Origin: JALYOC01 sp036675345
GTDB lineage: Bacteria; Myxococcota; Myxococcia; Myxococcales; Myxococcaceae
Direction of reading: 5' to 3'
Assembly (NCBI GenBank): GCA_036675345.1
Contig: JAKFFE010000021.1
Location: 248,001-312,000 of the forward strand
DNA: 64,000 bases
Below the pieces are notes generated by a model that made no database searches, had not been told where the DNA came from, and was given only the letters and a program-made list of their open reading frames with translations. Below, in pieces: positions 26,886 to 35,230 of this stretch. Both the position numbers and the translations under genes were made by a program. Position 1 is the stretch's first letter. The number at the start of each line of letters is the position of its first letter.

Positions 26886-28475
26886 ATGGCCGGATACCTC
26901 TCGCTGGTCCTCCACGCGCACCTGCCGTTCGTGCGCCATCCGGAGCATGCCGACTTCCTCGAGGAGGACTGGTTCTTCGAGGCGATCACCGAGACCTACC
27001 TTCCGCTGCTGGAGGCCTTCGATCGGCTGGCCGCGGAGGGGGTTCCGTACCGGGTGACGATCACCCTCACCCCCACGCTGGTGAGCATGCTCCGCGACGA
27101 GCTGCTGGTCGCCCGCTACGCCCAACGGCTGGATCGGCTCAATGAGCTGGCGGAGAAGGAGGTCCTCCGGACCCGCGAGGATCCGCAGTTCGCTCCGGTG
27201 GCGGCGTTCTATCAAGAGCACCTGGCCCGGATGCGGCGGCTGTTCACCGACGACTACCGCCAGGACCTGGTCGGCGCCTTCCGCCGGCTGCAGAACGCCG
27301 GGCACCTGGACATCATCACCTGTGGGGCGACCCACGGCTTCCTCCCGCTGATGCAGGCGGTGCCCGAGGCGGTGGCCGCGCAGATCCGGGTGGCAGTGGC
27401 GCACTACCGGATCCACTTTGGCCGGGACCCCAAGGGGATCTGGCTTCCGGAATGCGGGTACTACCCCGGGCTGGATCGGCTGCTGGCCGCGGAGGGGATC
27501 CGCTACTTCTTCGTGGACACCCATGGGGTGGTGGAGGCCTCGCCCCGGCCGATCTACGGGGTCTACGCGCCGATCTTCACCGAGTCCGGGGTGGCGGCCT
27601 TCGGACGGGATCCGGAGAGCTCGCAGCAGGTGTGGAGCGCCGAGTTCGGCTACCCGGGAGACCCGCTGTACCGGGAGTTCTACCGGGACATCGGCTGGGA
27701 CCTGGACCTGGACTACCTGCGTCCGTACATCCAGCCCACCGGGGACCGGAAGAACACCGGGCTCAAGTACTTCCGGATCACCGGCCAGGGCGAACAGAAG
27801 CTCCCCTACGATCCGAAGGCGGCCCGCGCGCGCGCCCTGGCCCACGCTGAACACTTCGTCTCCAGCCGCGAGAAGCAGGCCAGCTATCTGGAGGGGAAGC
27901 TGGGCGATCGGCCGGCCCTGATCACCGCGCCCTACGACGCCGAGCTCTACGGCCACTGGTGGTTCGAAGGCCCCTGGTTCCTGGAGGCGGTGATCCGCCG
28001 CGCCGCCGCCAGCCAGACCGGTTTTTCGCTGGCCGCTCCCGCCGACTACCTGGAGCAGTTCCCCGAGAACCAGGTCGCCCAGCCGCCGATGTGCTCCTGG
28101 GGCGAGCATGGCTACGCTGGCACCTGGCTGCACCCGTCCAACGACTGGATCTACCCGCACCTGCTCTCCTGCGCGCAGCGGATGGTGGAGCTGGCGCGCA
28201 ACCACCGCGAGGTCCAGGCGCTGACCCGCCGCGCGCTGAACCAGGCGGCCCGGGAGCTGCTGTTGGCGCAGTCCTCCGACTGGGCCTTCATCATGCGCAG
28301 CGGGACGATGGTGGAGTACGCGGTCCGCCGGACCCGGGACCATCTGGAACGCTTCGAGCGGCTGTTCGAGATGCTGCAGGGTGGGGCGATCGACGAGGCC
28401 TGGCTCGCCGAGATCGAGTCCCGGGACAATCTCTTCCCGGAGATCGACTACCGGGTGTACCGCCCGGTGGCCTGA
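26886..28475 (+). CDS. GH57 1,4-alpha-glucan branching enzyme
   Basis: The 529-residue protein belongs to the bacterial GH57 (DUF1957) branching enzymes, which cut an alpha-1,4 chain and rejoin it through alpha-1,6 links in glycogen. It starts with the family pattern LVLHAHLPFVRHPE. The nucleophile is E189 in GIWLPECGY and the acid/base is D351 in TAPYDAELYGHWWFEG, close to the positions known for the Thermus enzyme. The HPSNDWIYPHL and C-terminal helical domain are also present. GTC-ATG at 26886 lies five bases after the DUF4912 gene. A perfect 8-bp hairpin overlaps the stop. Confidence 0.92.
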   Translation: MAGYLSLVLHAHLPFVRHPEHADFLEEDWFFEAITETYLPLLEAFDRLAAEGVPYRVTITLTPTLVSMLRDELLVARYAQRLDRLNELAEKEVLRTREDPQFAPVAAFYQEHLARMRRLFTDDYRQDLVGAFRRLQNAGHLDIITCGATHGFLPLMQAVPEAVAAQIRVAVAHYRIHFGRDPKGIWLPECGYYPGLDRLLAAEGIRYFFVDTHGVVEASPRPIYGVYAPIFTESGVAAFGRDPESSQQVWSAEFGYPGDPLYREFYRDIGWDLDLDYLRPYIQPTGDRKNTGLKYFRITGQGEQKLPYDPKAARARALAHAEHFVSSREKQASYLEGKLGDRPALITAPYDAELYGHWWFEGPWFLEAVIRRAAASQTGFSLAAPADYLEQFPENQVAQPPMCSWGEHGYAGTWLHPSNDWIYPHLLSCAQRMVELARNHREVQALTRRALNQAARELLLAQSSDWAFIMRSGTMVEYAVRRTRDHLERFERLFEMLQGGAIDEAWLAEIESRDNLFPEIDYRVYRPVA

Positions 28476-28499
28476 GCCGCCTTGCCTGCCTGGCGGCTC
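28474..28499 (+). terminator. Hairpin overlapping the GH57 stop codon
   Basis: GAGCCGCC and GGCGGCTC form a perfect 8-bp stem around a 10-nt loop, beginning inside the TGA stop of the GH57 gene. The following sequence is G-rich with no T-run. It probably ends the DUF4912-GH57 transcript. The 155 bp that follow up to htrA show no other gene. Confidence 0.5.
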
Positions 28500-28654
28500 G
28501 GGGCGCGTTGACCAACCTGACTGGCGCAGGCCCTCTTCCCGTCGTTACTCGGGAAGAAACGGCTGCGTGCGGGGTTCGCCCGTTCGTAAGCCTGTCAATC
28601 GTGGGCCGGGTCGCGGCTTGCTACGTCCGAACGACGCACTAGGGTGTTTCCGCC

Positions 28655-30103
28655 ATGAAGACCAACCGACTGAACCTCGCGCTGATCGCGATCCTCTCTT
28701 CGTCTCTCGCCTGGGCCCAGCAGCAGCCGCCGCAGCCCTCGGGCGCCCAGCAGCCCACCACCGCCACCCTCCCGGTGCTGCCGTCACTGGCGCCGCTGGT
28801 GGAGTCGGTGAAGGCGGCGGTGGTGAACGTGGACATCGCCGCCCGCGGTCGGGGCCGCGCCGGTCCCCGCAGCCCGCAGGAGGACATGTTCGAAAAGTTC
28901 TTCGGGGGCGGCCAACCGGGTCAGGAGCAGCTGCGCCAGGGAATGGGGTCCGGGTTCATCATCGACTCCTCCGGGACCATCCTCACCAACAACCACGTGG
29001 TGGAGGGCGCGGTGCAAATCCAGGTGCGGTTGGACGACGGCCGGACCTTCGACGCCGAGGTCCTGGGCCGCGATCCCTTGACCGACGTGGCGGTGATCAA
29101 GATCAAGGGGAAGAACGTGAAGGACCTCCCCTACGTGAAGCTGGGAGATTCGGACGCCAGCCGGCCGGGTGACTGGGCGTTGGCGATCGGCAATCCGTTC
29201 GGCCTGGCCTCCAGCGTCAGCCTGGGCATCGTCTCCGCCACCGCGCGGGACATCCAGGCCGGCCCCTACGACGACTTCATCCAGACCGACGCGGCGATCA
29301 ACCCCGGCAACTCCGGTGGGCCGCTGTTCAACCTCCGGGGCGAGGTGATCGGCATCAACACCGCGATCGTGGGCGGAGGCGCGGGGATCGGCTTCGCGGT
29401 CCCCTCCAACCTGGTCAAGGCCCTGCTGCCGATGCTGATGAAGGAGGGCGTGGTCAGCCGCGGCTACCTGGGGGTGGGAATCCAGACCCTGACCGCCGAG
29501 CTCTCCGAGGCGATGGGGGTCCCGTCCAAGAGCGGCGCGATCGTGCTCTCGGTGGCGGAGGACTCTCCGGCGCGCAAGGCGGGAGTGCTCAAGCCGGACG
29601 ATGTGATCGTGGGCGTGGACGGCAAGAAGATCGAGTCCGCGGACATGCTGACCCGGCTGGTGGCGCTCAAGCGCCCGGGCACCGCGGTGCAGCTGACCTA
29701 CTACCGGGGCACCAAGAAGCTGGACGGGAAGATCACCCTCGGCACCCGGCCGGACCTCGAGCAGTACGGCCTCTCTCCCCGCTCCGAGGACGACGGCCAG
29801 TCCGCCGACGCCCGGCAGCAGAAGCTGGGCTTCACCATCCAGGACATGGATCCCCGCTTCGCCGGCAGCGGGATGCCGACCGAGGGCGCGATCATCACCA
29901 ACGTGGTCCCGGCCTCACCCGCCGATCACGCCCAGCTGCTGCGCGGGATGGTGGTGGTGGAGGCGAACAAGAAGCCGGTCAAGCGCGCCGCGGAGCTGAT
30001 GCAGATCCTCCGCGCCGCCAAGCCCGGCACCCAGGTGCTGCTGCGGGTGCGGGTGCCCGGCGGTCAGGCCGCGGGGCTGCGGGTGATCACCATCCCGGAG
30101 TAG
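28655..30103 (+). CDS. HtrA/DegP-type periplasmic serine protease
   Basis: The enzyme degrades or refolds damaged envelope proteins. A cleavable signal peptide (MKTNRLNLALIAILSSSLAWAQ) is followed by a Gln/Pro-rich lead and a chymotrypsin-like domain with the triad H114 (TNNHVVE), D144 (LTDVAV) and S220 (NPGNSGGPLF). Two PDZ domains follow, about residues 255-350 (GYLGVGIQTL..., KAGVLKPDDVIVGVDGKKI) and 375-480 (ADHAQLLRGMVVVEANKKPV). At 482 residues it is the normal DegP size. The gene stands alone between a terminator-like hairpin and a convergent gene. DegP versus DegQ/MucD cannot be decided from sequence alone. Confidence 0.93.
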   Translation: MKTNRLNLALIAILSSSLAWAQQQPPQPSGAQQPTTATLPVLPSLAPLVESVKAAVVNVDIAARGRGRAGPRSPQEDMFEKFFGGGQPGQEQLRQGMGSGFIIDSSGTILTNNHVVEGAVQIQVRLDDGRTFDAEVLGRDPLTDVAVIKIKGKNVKDLPYVKLGDSDASRPGDWALAIGNPFGLASSVSLGIVSATARDIQAGPYDDFIQTDAAINPGNSGGPLFNLRGEVIGINTAIVGGGAGIGFAVPSNLVKALLPMLMKEGVVSRGYLGVGIQTLTAELSEAMGVPSKSGAIVLSVAEDSPARKAGVLKPDDVIVGVDGKKIESADMLTRLVALKRPGTAVQLTYYRGTKKLDGKITLGTRPDLEQYGLSPRSEDDGQSADARQQKLGFTIQDMDPRFAGSGMPTEGAIITNVVPASPADHAQLLRGMVVVEANKKPVKRAAELMQILRAAKPGTQVLLRVRVPGGQAAGLRVITIPE

Positions 30104-30180
30104 CCGGAGCTGGATGCGACCACCGGTCAGTCGCTCTCCTCGGGGGTCCAGTGGGGGCCCGCACGCTCGGACCGTTTGGC

Positions 30181-30199
30181 GGTTCGAGCGGCTCGAGCC
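30181..30199. terminator. Hairpin between convergent htrA and GGDEF genes
   Basis: GGTTCGA and TCGAGCC pair (one G-U) around the loop GCGGC in the 126-bp gap between the two convergent stops. No T-run follows. It is a plausible but weak shared terminator. Confidence 0.35.
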
Positions 30200-30229
30200 C
30201 GACGGGTAGGGTGCCGGTTCGATGGTCGG

Positions 30230-32212
30230 TCAGCTCCCCGACTTCTCCGGAGCGGGCAGCGCGGCATGGGTCCCGCTGGGAATCTTCTTGATCGCGTTCG
30301 GGCCCCGCTCGCGGCCCGGGTGCTGCTCCATCCCGGAGGCGTAGGAGGTGACCCGGTCCCGTCCACCGCGCTTGGAGGCGTAGAGGGCCGAGTCGGCGCT
30401 GTCCACCAGTCGCTCCAGATCGATCGCGTCCACCGGAAGGTTGGCCACGCCAATCGAGACGGTGATCCTCCCGGTGGGCTGGGTCCGGCCGTGCTCCCAG
30501 GGCGCCTCGGCCACCGCCCGGCGCAGCTTCTCCGCCACCTCGTGGGCCTCGTGCTTGGGGACCTGGGCCAGCAGCACCATGAACTCCTCGCCCCCGTAGC
30601 GGGCCAGGGTGTCCACCTTGCGGATCATCTTGCTCATCAGCTCGTACACCTGCTTGAGCACCTGATCGCCCGCGCGGTGTCCGGCGCTGTCGTTGAGCAT
30701 CTTGAAGTGATCGATGTCGATCATCAGCACCGACACCTGGTTGCCGAAGCGGTTGGCCCGGGCGATCTCGTTCTCCAGCCGGGAGAAGAGGAAGCGCCGG
30801 TTGGGGGCGCCAGTCAGCGCGTCGGTCAGCGACAGCCCCACCGTCTCCTCGTGCAGCTTGGCGTTCTGCACCGCCAGCGCCGCCTGATCGGCCACCGCGG
30901 TCAGCAGGTCCATCTCCTCCTGATCAAAGCCGTTGGGCACCGGCCGCTGGAAGTTCAACACCCCCAGCACCCGGTCCTTGTGGATCATCGGCACCGAGAA
31001 CAGCGAGCCTTGCTCCTCGTGGCTGCGGCGCACGTAGATCGCGCTCTCCCGGCCCAGGTCGGGCAGGTAGACCGAAGTCTGGGACTGGGCGGCCATCCCG
31101 CACGCGCCCTCCCCGAAGGAGAAGACCAGCCCTTCGGTGCCGGCCCCGGTGGGGAACGCGCTCTTGACCTCCAGCCTCCCGTCCCCGGTCTCCAGCATCA
31201 CCGAGAACTGGGGGATCTCCAGCCGGGTGGCCACCAGCTGGGTGATCCGTCCCAGCACCTCATGCAGTTCCAGGGTGGAGGTGAACGACCGGGCCACGTC
31301 GTAGAGCAGGGACAGCGCCCGGACCCGGTGCTCCAGCTTGTGGTTGGTGGTCTCCAGGGCCTCCTGCAACCGCAGCTGATCCTGCGCCGCCTGGAGATCA
31401 CGGTTCTTGTCGATCTCCTCGGCCTTCATCGTCGTCAGCCGGGCCAGCATCTGGTTGAAGGACCGGCTCAGCTGCCCCAGCTCGTCGTCTCCCTCGGTGC
31501 GGGCGCGGACCAGCAGATCCCCCGCCTCCGCCCGGTGCATCGCCGAGGAGAGGATCCGGATCGGCCGGGTCAGGAACAGCCGCAGCGAGATCCCGGTGGC
31601 CAGCGCCAGCACCCCTCCGAAGATCAGCACCGCCGCCAGCGCGCTTTGGAAGACGGAGGTCACCTCCCGCTGCAGCTTGGGCTGGTTGATGGTCAGCGCC
31701 AGCACCCCCACCTTCATGGTGTGCGCCGGGTGGCAGCCGGCGCAGGCCACTCCGCCCAGCGGCCGGACGATCTCCCACTGACCGTCGCGCGAACCCTCCA
31801 CCCGGGTGCTCTTTGCCAGGATCTTCTCCGCCCCGGGGAAGGGACGGCCCTCCTCCTCCAGCTTGCGGGACCAGGCCACCGCGCCCTGGCGATCCAGGAT
31901 CCGCAGCTCCTGGACGTACTGGAACATCGACCAGTCCGAACGCAGGGCCTGGGTTACCGAACGGTGCGCCTCCTGCCGGGAGGTGGCGCTGTCCTTCTGG
32001 GCCAGGGTGAAGGCAGAGGCGATCAGCTCCGCCACCGCGTCTGCCTGCTCCGCGGTGGACTGCTCCACCGCGTCGGAGGCCTGCCGCCAGAAGAAGCCCA
32101 CCCCCGCCACCGACACCGCCAGTGCGGGCAGTGCGATTCCCAACAGAAGCTTCTTTCCGAGGGTGGGGGCCAAAGCCGACGGATCAGACGCGGTTTTGAC
32201 GCGCTTTGTCAA
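30230..32212 (-). CDS. Membrane diguanylate cyclase with periplasmic c-type heme motif, HAMP and GAF
   Basis: The 660-residue protein makes c-di-GMP. Transmembrane helices at 22-42 and 190-213 flank a periplasmic sensor domain of about 145 residues that contains a CAGCH heme c motif (C157, C160, H161). A HAMP linker (about 210-265), a coiled coil, a GAF domain (about 310-455) and the GGDEF domain (about 460-620) follow. The active site is GGEEF at 540-544, and the RKVD inhibitory site sits at 531-534, five residues before it, so product feedback is likely. The only candidate start is TTG at 32212, 23 bp from the divergent pgeF start. The heme suggests redox or gas sensing; this is inference. 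Confidence 0.87.
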   Translation of the reverse strand: MTKRVKTASDPSALAPTLGKKLLLGIALPALAVSVAGVGFFWRQASDAVEQSTAEQADAVAELIASAFTLAQKDSATSRQEAHRSVTQALRSDWSMFQYVQELRILDRQGAVAWSRKLEEEGRPFPGAEKILAKSTRVEGSRDGQWEIVRPLGGVACAGCHPAHTMKVGVLALTINQPKLQREVTSVFQSALAAVLIFGGVLALATGISLRLFLTRPIRILSSAMHRAEAGDLLVRARTEGDDELGQLSRSFNQMLARLTTMKAEEIDKNRDLQAAQDQLRLQEALETTNHKLEHRVRALSLLYDVARSFTSTLELHEVLGRITQLVATRLEIPQFSVMLETGDGRLEVKSAFPTGAGTEGLVFSFGEGACGMAAQSQTSVYLPDLGRESAIYVRRSHEEQGSLFSVPMIHKDRVLGVLNFQRPVPNGFDQEEMDLLTAVADQAALAVQNAKLHEETVGLSLTDALTGAPNRRFLFSRLENEIARANRFGNQVSVLMIDIDHFKMLNDSAGHRAGDQVLKQVYELMSKMIRKVDTLARYGGEEFMVLLAQVPKHEAHEVAEKLRRAVAEAPWEHGRTQPTGRITVSIGVANLPVDAIDLERLVDSADSALYASKRGGRDRVTSYASGMEQHPGRERGPNAIKKIPSGTHAALPAPEKSGS

Positions 32213-32235
32213 ACCCGACCCAGCTAGGATGGGGC

Positions 32236-32985
32236 ATGGAGATTCTCACCTCGCGCCTGCTTCCGGTTCCCCACGCCTTCACGACCCGGGCGGGCGGGGT
32301 CTCGGAGGGCGCGTTCTCCTCCCTCAACCTGGGGTTCTCCACCGGGGATGAATCCTCCCGGGTGGAGGAGAACCTCCGCCGGGTGGCCCAGCGGCTGGAA
32401 GTGCCGCCGCACCGGCTGTTCACCCTCAGCCAGCTGCACGGAGACGTGGTGCTGGAGGCGCGGGAGGTGGAGGGGCAGGGGCTGGCCCCGATCCTGGGCG
32501 AGGCGGACGCGGCCTGGACCGACCTGGCCGGTTCGGCGGTGGGGGTGAAGACCGCGGACTGTGTGCCGATCCTGCTGGCCTCCGAGGAGCTGAAGGCGGT
32601 GGCGGCCATCCACTCCGGGTGGAGAGGCACCGATCTGGAGATCGTCCGCCGCGCGGTGCAGGCGATGGTGCTGGAGGGCGCCCGGGCGGAGTCGATCACC
32701 GCCGCCATCGGTCCCTGCATCCAGGCCTGCTGCTACGAGGTCAGCCCGGAGCTGGCCGAGCGGTTCCGCGCCAACTTCGGCGCCCGGGCGGTGCTGGCCA
32801 AGGGCGCCTCCTCCCACCTGGACCTGTCCTATTCGGTGGGGCAGTCGCTGCAGCGGGCGGGGGTGGCGGCGGACCGGATCGACACCCTGCCGCAGTGCAC
32901 CTTCTGTGACGGGCGCTTCTTCTCCCACCGGCGGGACCGCGGAAATACCGGGCGGCATCTGTCGGTGGCGGTGTGCCGGTTCTGA
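32236..32985 (+). CDS. pgeF: Purine nucleoside phosphorylase / laccase-domain protein PgeF (YfiH)
   Basis: The 249-residue protein is a complete YfiH/PgeF (DUF152) member. Family members bind zinc or copper and have been reported to act on purine nucleosides or to edit peptidoglycan precursors. Metal ligands sit in QLHGD, TADCVPILL and IHSGWRG, and the CTFCDGRFFSHRRD end is typical. ATG at 32236 with AGGA seven bases upstream is chosen over an upstream in-frame ATG. The gene is divergent from the diguanylate cyclase and is followed by a good Rho-independent terminator. Confidence 0.9.
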   Translation: MEILTSRLLPVPHAFTTRAGGVSEGAFSSLNLGFSTGDESSRVEENLRRVAQRLEVPPHRLFTLSQLHGDVVLEAREVEGQGLAPILGEADAAWTDLAGSAVGVKTADCVPILLASEELKAVAAIHSGWRGTDLEIVRRAVQAMVLEGARAESITAAIGPCIQACCYEVSPELAERFRANFGARAVLAKGASSHLDLSYSVGQSLQRAGVAADRIDTLPQCTFCDGRFFSHRRDRGNTGRHLSVAVCRF

Positions 32986-33008
32986 TCCAGGCCTGTAGCC
33001 ACTGCGTC

Positions 33009-33029
33009 CGGGCAGCCGCCCGTTTTCTT
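33009..33029 (+). terminator. Rho-independent terminator after pgeF
   Basis: CGGGC-agcc-GCCCG forms a 5-bp GC stem followed directly by TTTTCTT, the standard intrinsic terminator form. It starts 24 nt after the pgeF stop and overlaps the -35 element of the promoter proposed for the next gene. Confidence 0.7.
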
Positions 33030-33057
33030 GACCGTCTCCGAACGCCGTCCGTATCCT
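33028..33057 (+). promoter_or_regulatory. Sigma-70 type promoter candidate for the CpoB-like gene
   Basis: TTGACC (33028-33033) and TATCCT (33052-33057) are separated by 18 bp. Transcription would begin near 33064 and give a leader of about 35-40 nt before the lipoprotein signal sequence. It is placed exactly between the pgeF terminator and the lipoprotein gene. Confidence 0.5.
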
Positions 33058-33097
33058 CCGAGGGGAATTCTTCCCGCTCGCCTCTTTTTCGAGGGCA

Positions 33098-33889
33098 CTG
33101 GTCATCCGTCCACTGATTCTCATCGCGCTGGTTGCGCTCTGTGGCTGTGCCACGGACTCCGCGTCGCGCGCCGAGGTGCAGACGCTCAAGGAGCAGCTGC
33201 GGGTCCTGCGCGCCAACCAGGAGCGGCTGGAGCGCCGGCTGGAGCGCACCGAGACCCTGGCCGCGGTGAACGCCGCCCGCCGCGCCCCGGCGGTGGGGGA
33301 GAAGGTCCCCGCCCAGACCGGCGCCGCGGTCCCGGAGCTGGCGGTGGTGAAGCTCAAGCCGCGCCGCGAGCCGGCCCCGAAGATCGACGTGCGCAAGCCG
33401 GTGGTGGAGCCGCCCCCCGAGGTGGTGGAGCAGCTGGTGGTCTCCGCCAGCGCCGCCGCGGTGGTGCTGGACGACGGCGGGCAGGAGGAGTCCGCGGCCC
33501 CGGTCGATCCGGAGCTGGCGGACAAGGAATACGATCAGTCGATGGAGGCGCTGCGGACCGGGAACCTGTCCGGCGCCGCCGAGGCGCTGGAGCGGTTCGC
33601 CGACCAGAACCCCAAGAACCCGCGGGCGGACAACGCGCTGTACTTTGGCGCGCTGGGCCGGATCGGCCTGGAGGAACACGCCCAGGCCGCCGAGCTTCTG
33701 GAGCGGCTGGTCCGCGACTACCCCGCCGGGGACGCGGTGCTGGACGGGATCCTCAAGCTGGCCGAGTGCCGCACCACCCTCAAGCAGAACGCCGAAGCCA
33801 AGGCGCTGTACCACCAGGTCATCTCCACTTACCCAGGCACCGCCGCCGCCGATAAGGCGCAGGCAAAGCTCGCCGTGTTGGCTCCGTGA
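33098..33889 (+). CDS. CpoB/YbgF-like TPR lipoprotein with non-canonical start
   Basis: The protein has a lipoprotein signal (VIRPLILIALVALCGC, lipidated Cys in LCGC), a coiled-coil segment (EVQTLKEQLRVLRANQERLERRLERTE), a proline/valine-rich linker and C-terminal TPR repeats (DQSMEALRTGNLSGAAEAL..., AKALYHQVISTYPGT). This is the CpoB/YbgF architecture, which coordinates peptidoglycan synthesis with the Tol-Pal system in the periplasm. No ATG, GTG or TTG lies in frame between the upstream stop at 33029 and GTG 33176, which would delete the signal peptide. Initiation must use CTG 33098 or ATC 33104 (GAGGG eight bases upstream), or the sequence has an error. Coordinates use CTG. The LysM gene follows 23 bp later. 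Confidence 0.72.
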   Translation: MVIRPLILIALVALCGCATDSASRAEVQTLKEQLRVLRANQERLERRLERTETLAAVNAARRAPAVGEKVPAQTGAAVPELAVVKLKPRREPAPKIDVRKPVVEPPPEVVEQLVVSASAAAVVLDDGGQEESAAPVDPELADKEYDQSMEALRTGNLSGAAEALERFADQNPKNPRADNALYFGALGRIGLEEHAQAAELLERLVRDYPAGDAVLDGILKLAECRTTLKQNAEAKALYHQVISTYPGTAAADKAQAKLAVLAP

Positions 33890-33912
33890 GCCGGCCGTCG
33901 AAAGGAAGCACC

Positions 33913-35112
33913 ATGCGCAACCGGATCCTCTTCCCGCTGACCCTCTCCCTGCTCCTGGCCCCCGGGTTCGCCCTGGCGCAGGAGGAAGGCGAGGAGGCCA
34001 CCTCCGAGGACGAGGGCGGCGAGACCCAGGGGCAGGACGTGATGCCCACCCGGGTCCAGACCGCCCCCACCACCTCCGGACGGGAGACCGCGCCGGGCGA
34101 GGTGCACACGGTCAACCGCGGCGACACCCTCTGGGATCTGTCCCAGCGCTACCTGGGCAACGCCTGGTACTGGCCCAAGGTCTGGTCCTACAACCCGGAG
34201 ATCGCCAACCCGCACTGGATCTATCCGGGCAACCGGGTGCGCTTCTTCCCGGACGGGGACGAGACCCCCACCCAGGTGGAGACCGGCGAGGGACCGGCGG
34301 TCTCGGAGCTGGAGGGCGTAGAGCCGGGATCGGAGTTCGTCTCCGACGAGCCGGACGACTCGGTCCAGGTGGCCGGGAAGATCGGCCCCACCCTGAACCG
34401 CGACTCGATGGTGGTCCGGGACGTGTTCGTCACCCCCCGCGAGATCGAGGAGGCGGGCGTGATCGAGGCCTCCTTCAGCGAGGCGACGATGCTGTCCTTC
34501 CTGGACGAGATGTACGTGAAGTTCAAGCAGGGCGGCGGCCGGATCGGTGACCGCTACCTGATCTTCCGCACCGAGGCCGAGATCCAGCACCCGCGCAAGG
34601 GCGGCCGGGTCGGCTACATGACCCGCATCCTGGGCACCGCGCAGATCATCCGGGTCAGCGACCGGGTCAGCACGATGCGGATCGATCAGGCCTGGGACGA
34701 GATCCGCCGCGGCGATCTGATCGGGCCCTACGGCGAGCGGCTCAATGATCGCGTCGCCTCCCGTCCGGCGGAGCGCAAGCTGGAGGGCTTCGTGGTCGCC
34801 GCCGCCAACCCGCACCTGACGATGATGGCCGAGTACCACACCATCGTCCTCGACAAGGGCAGCGCCGACGGCGTCCAGGTGGGCCATGAGTTCGTGGTCA
34901 CCCGCCGCGGCAACGAGGGCGGAAAGTTCACGAACCCCTGGGAGGTGGTGGGCCGCAACGACTACCCCTGGGAGGACATCGGGGTGTGCATGGCGGTGGA
35001 CGTGAAGGAGACCGCCAGCACCTGTCTGATCAAGCGGTCGCTGCGCGAGATCGTCCCCGGGGACCGGGTGGAGACCCGCCCCCAGGGTGGCGGCGCGGTC
35101 AGCCAGCGGTAG
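33913..35112 (+). CDS. Secreted LysM-domain protein
   Basis: A signal peptide (MRNRILFPLTLSLLLAPGFALA) precedes an acidic Glu/Gly-rich stretch and one LysM domain at residues 63-111 (VHTVNRGDTLWDLSQRYLGN through WIYPGNRVRF). LysM binds peptidoglycan. The remaining 285 residues form a beta-rich region repeated twice in outline (RIGDRYLIFRTEAE..., VQVGHEFVVTRRGNEG) without a catalytic motif. ATG at 33913 follows AAAGGAAGC. It sits directly downstream of the CpoB-like lipoprotein gene, so the pair probably acts on the cell wall. Similar LysM proteins are widespread in myxobacteria, with no assigned activity. Confidence 0.85.
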   Translation: MRNRILFPLTLSLLLAPGFALAQEEGEEATSEDEGGETQGQDVMPTRVQTAPTTSGRETAPGEVHTVNRGDTLWDLSQRYLGNAWYWPKVWSYNPEIANPHWIYPGNRVRFFPDGDETPTQVETGEGPAVSELEGVEPGSEFVSDEPDDSVQVAGKIGPTLNRDSMVVRDVFVTPREIEEAGVIEASFSEATMLSFLDEMYVKFKQGGGRIGDRYLIFRTEAEIQHPRKGGRVGYMTRILGTAQIIRVSDRVSTMRIDQAWDEIRRGDLIGPYGERLNDRVASRPAERKLEGFVVAAANPHLTMMAEYHTIVLDKGSADGVQVGHEFVVTRRGNEGGKFTNPWEVVGRNDYPWEDIGVCMAVDVKETASTCLIKRSLREIVPGDRVETRPQGGGAVSQR

Positions 35113-35201
35113 TCCCGGACCGATTCTTGGCGAGCCTGGGTAACTGCCCGCAACTGCTGATGTTTTGAGGACGGCGCGGCCACTGCCTCCGCGCTGTCTG
35201 C

Positions 35202-35230
35202 TTGACCCCGGTAAATCCGGGCGTTTATAG
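35202..35230 (+). promoter_or_regulatory. dprA promoter candidate with palindrome in its spacer
   Basis: TTGACC (35202-35207) and TTATAG (35225-35230) are 17 bp apart. The spacer contains CCCGG-taaat-CCGGG (35207-35221), a 15-bp hyphenated palindrome where a repressor would block polymerase. A further hairpin, GCCC.ACCT-ctatat-AGGT.GGGC, lies at about 35248-35274 in the leader before dprA. Alternatively the first palindrome could be a short terminator for the LysM gene. Confidence 0.5.

Noticed and set aside
28600..28655. TTGCTA-N16-TAGGGT as an htrA promoter
   Set aside because: The predicted start site would be about three bases from the ATG, and the boxes are poor matches.
32206..32235. 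Earlier ATG for pgeF at 32206
   Set aside because: It overlaps the start of the divergent cyclase gene, adds ten residues not typical of the family, and lacks a ribosome site; ATG 32236 has AGGA at the right distance.
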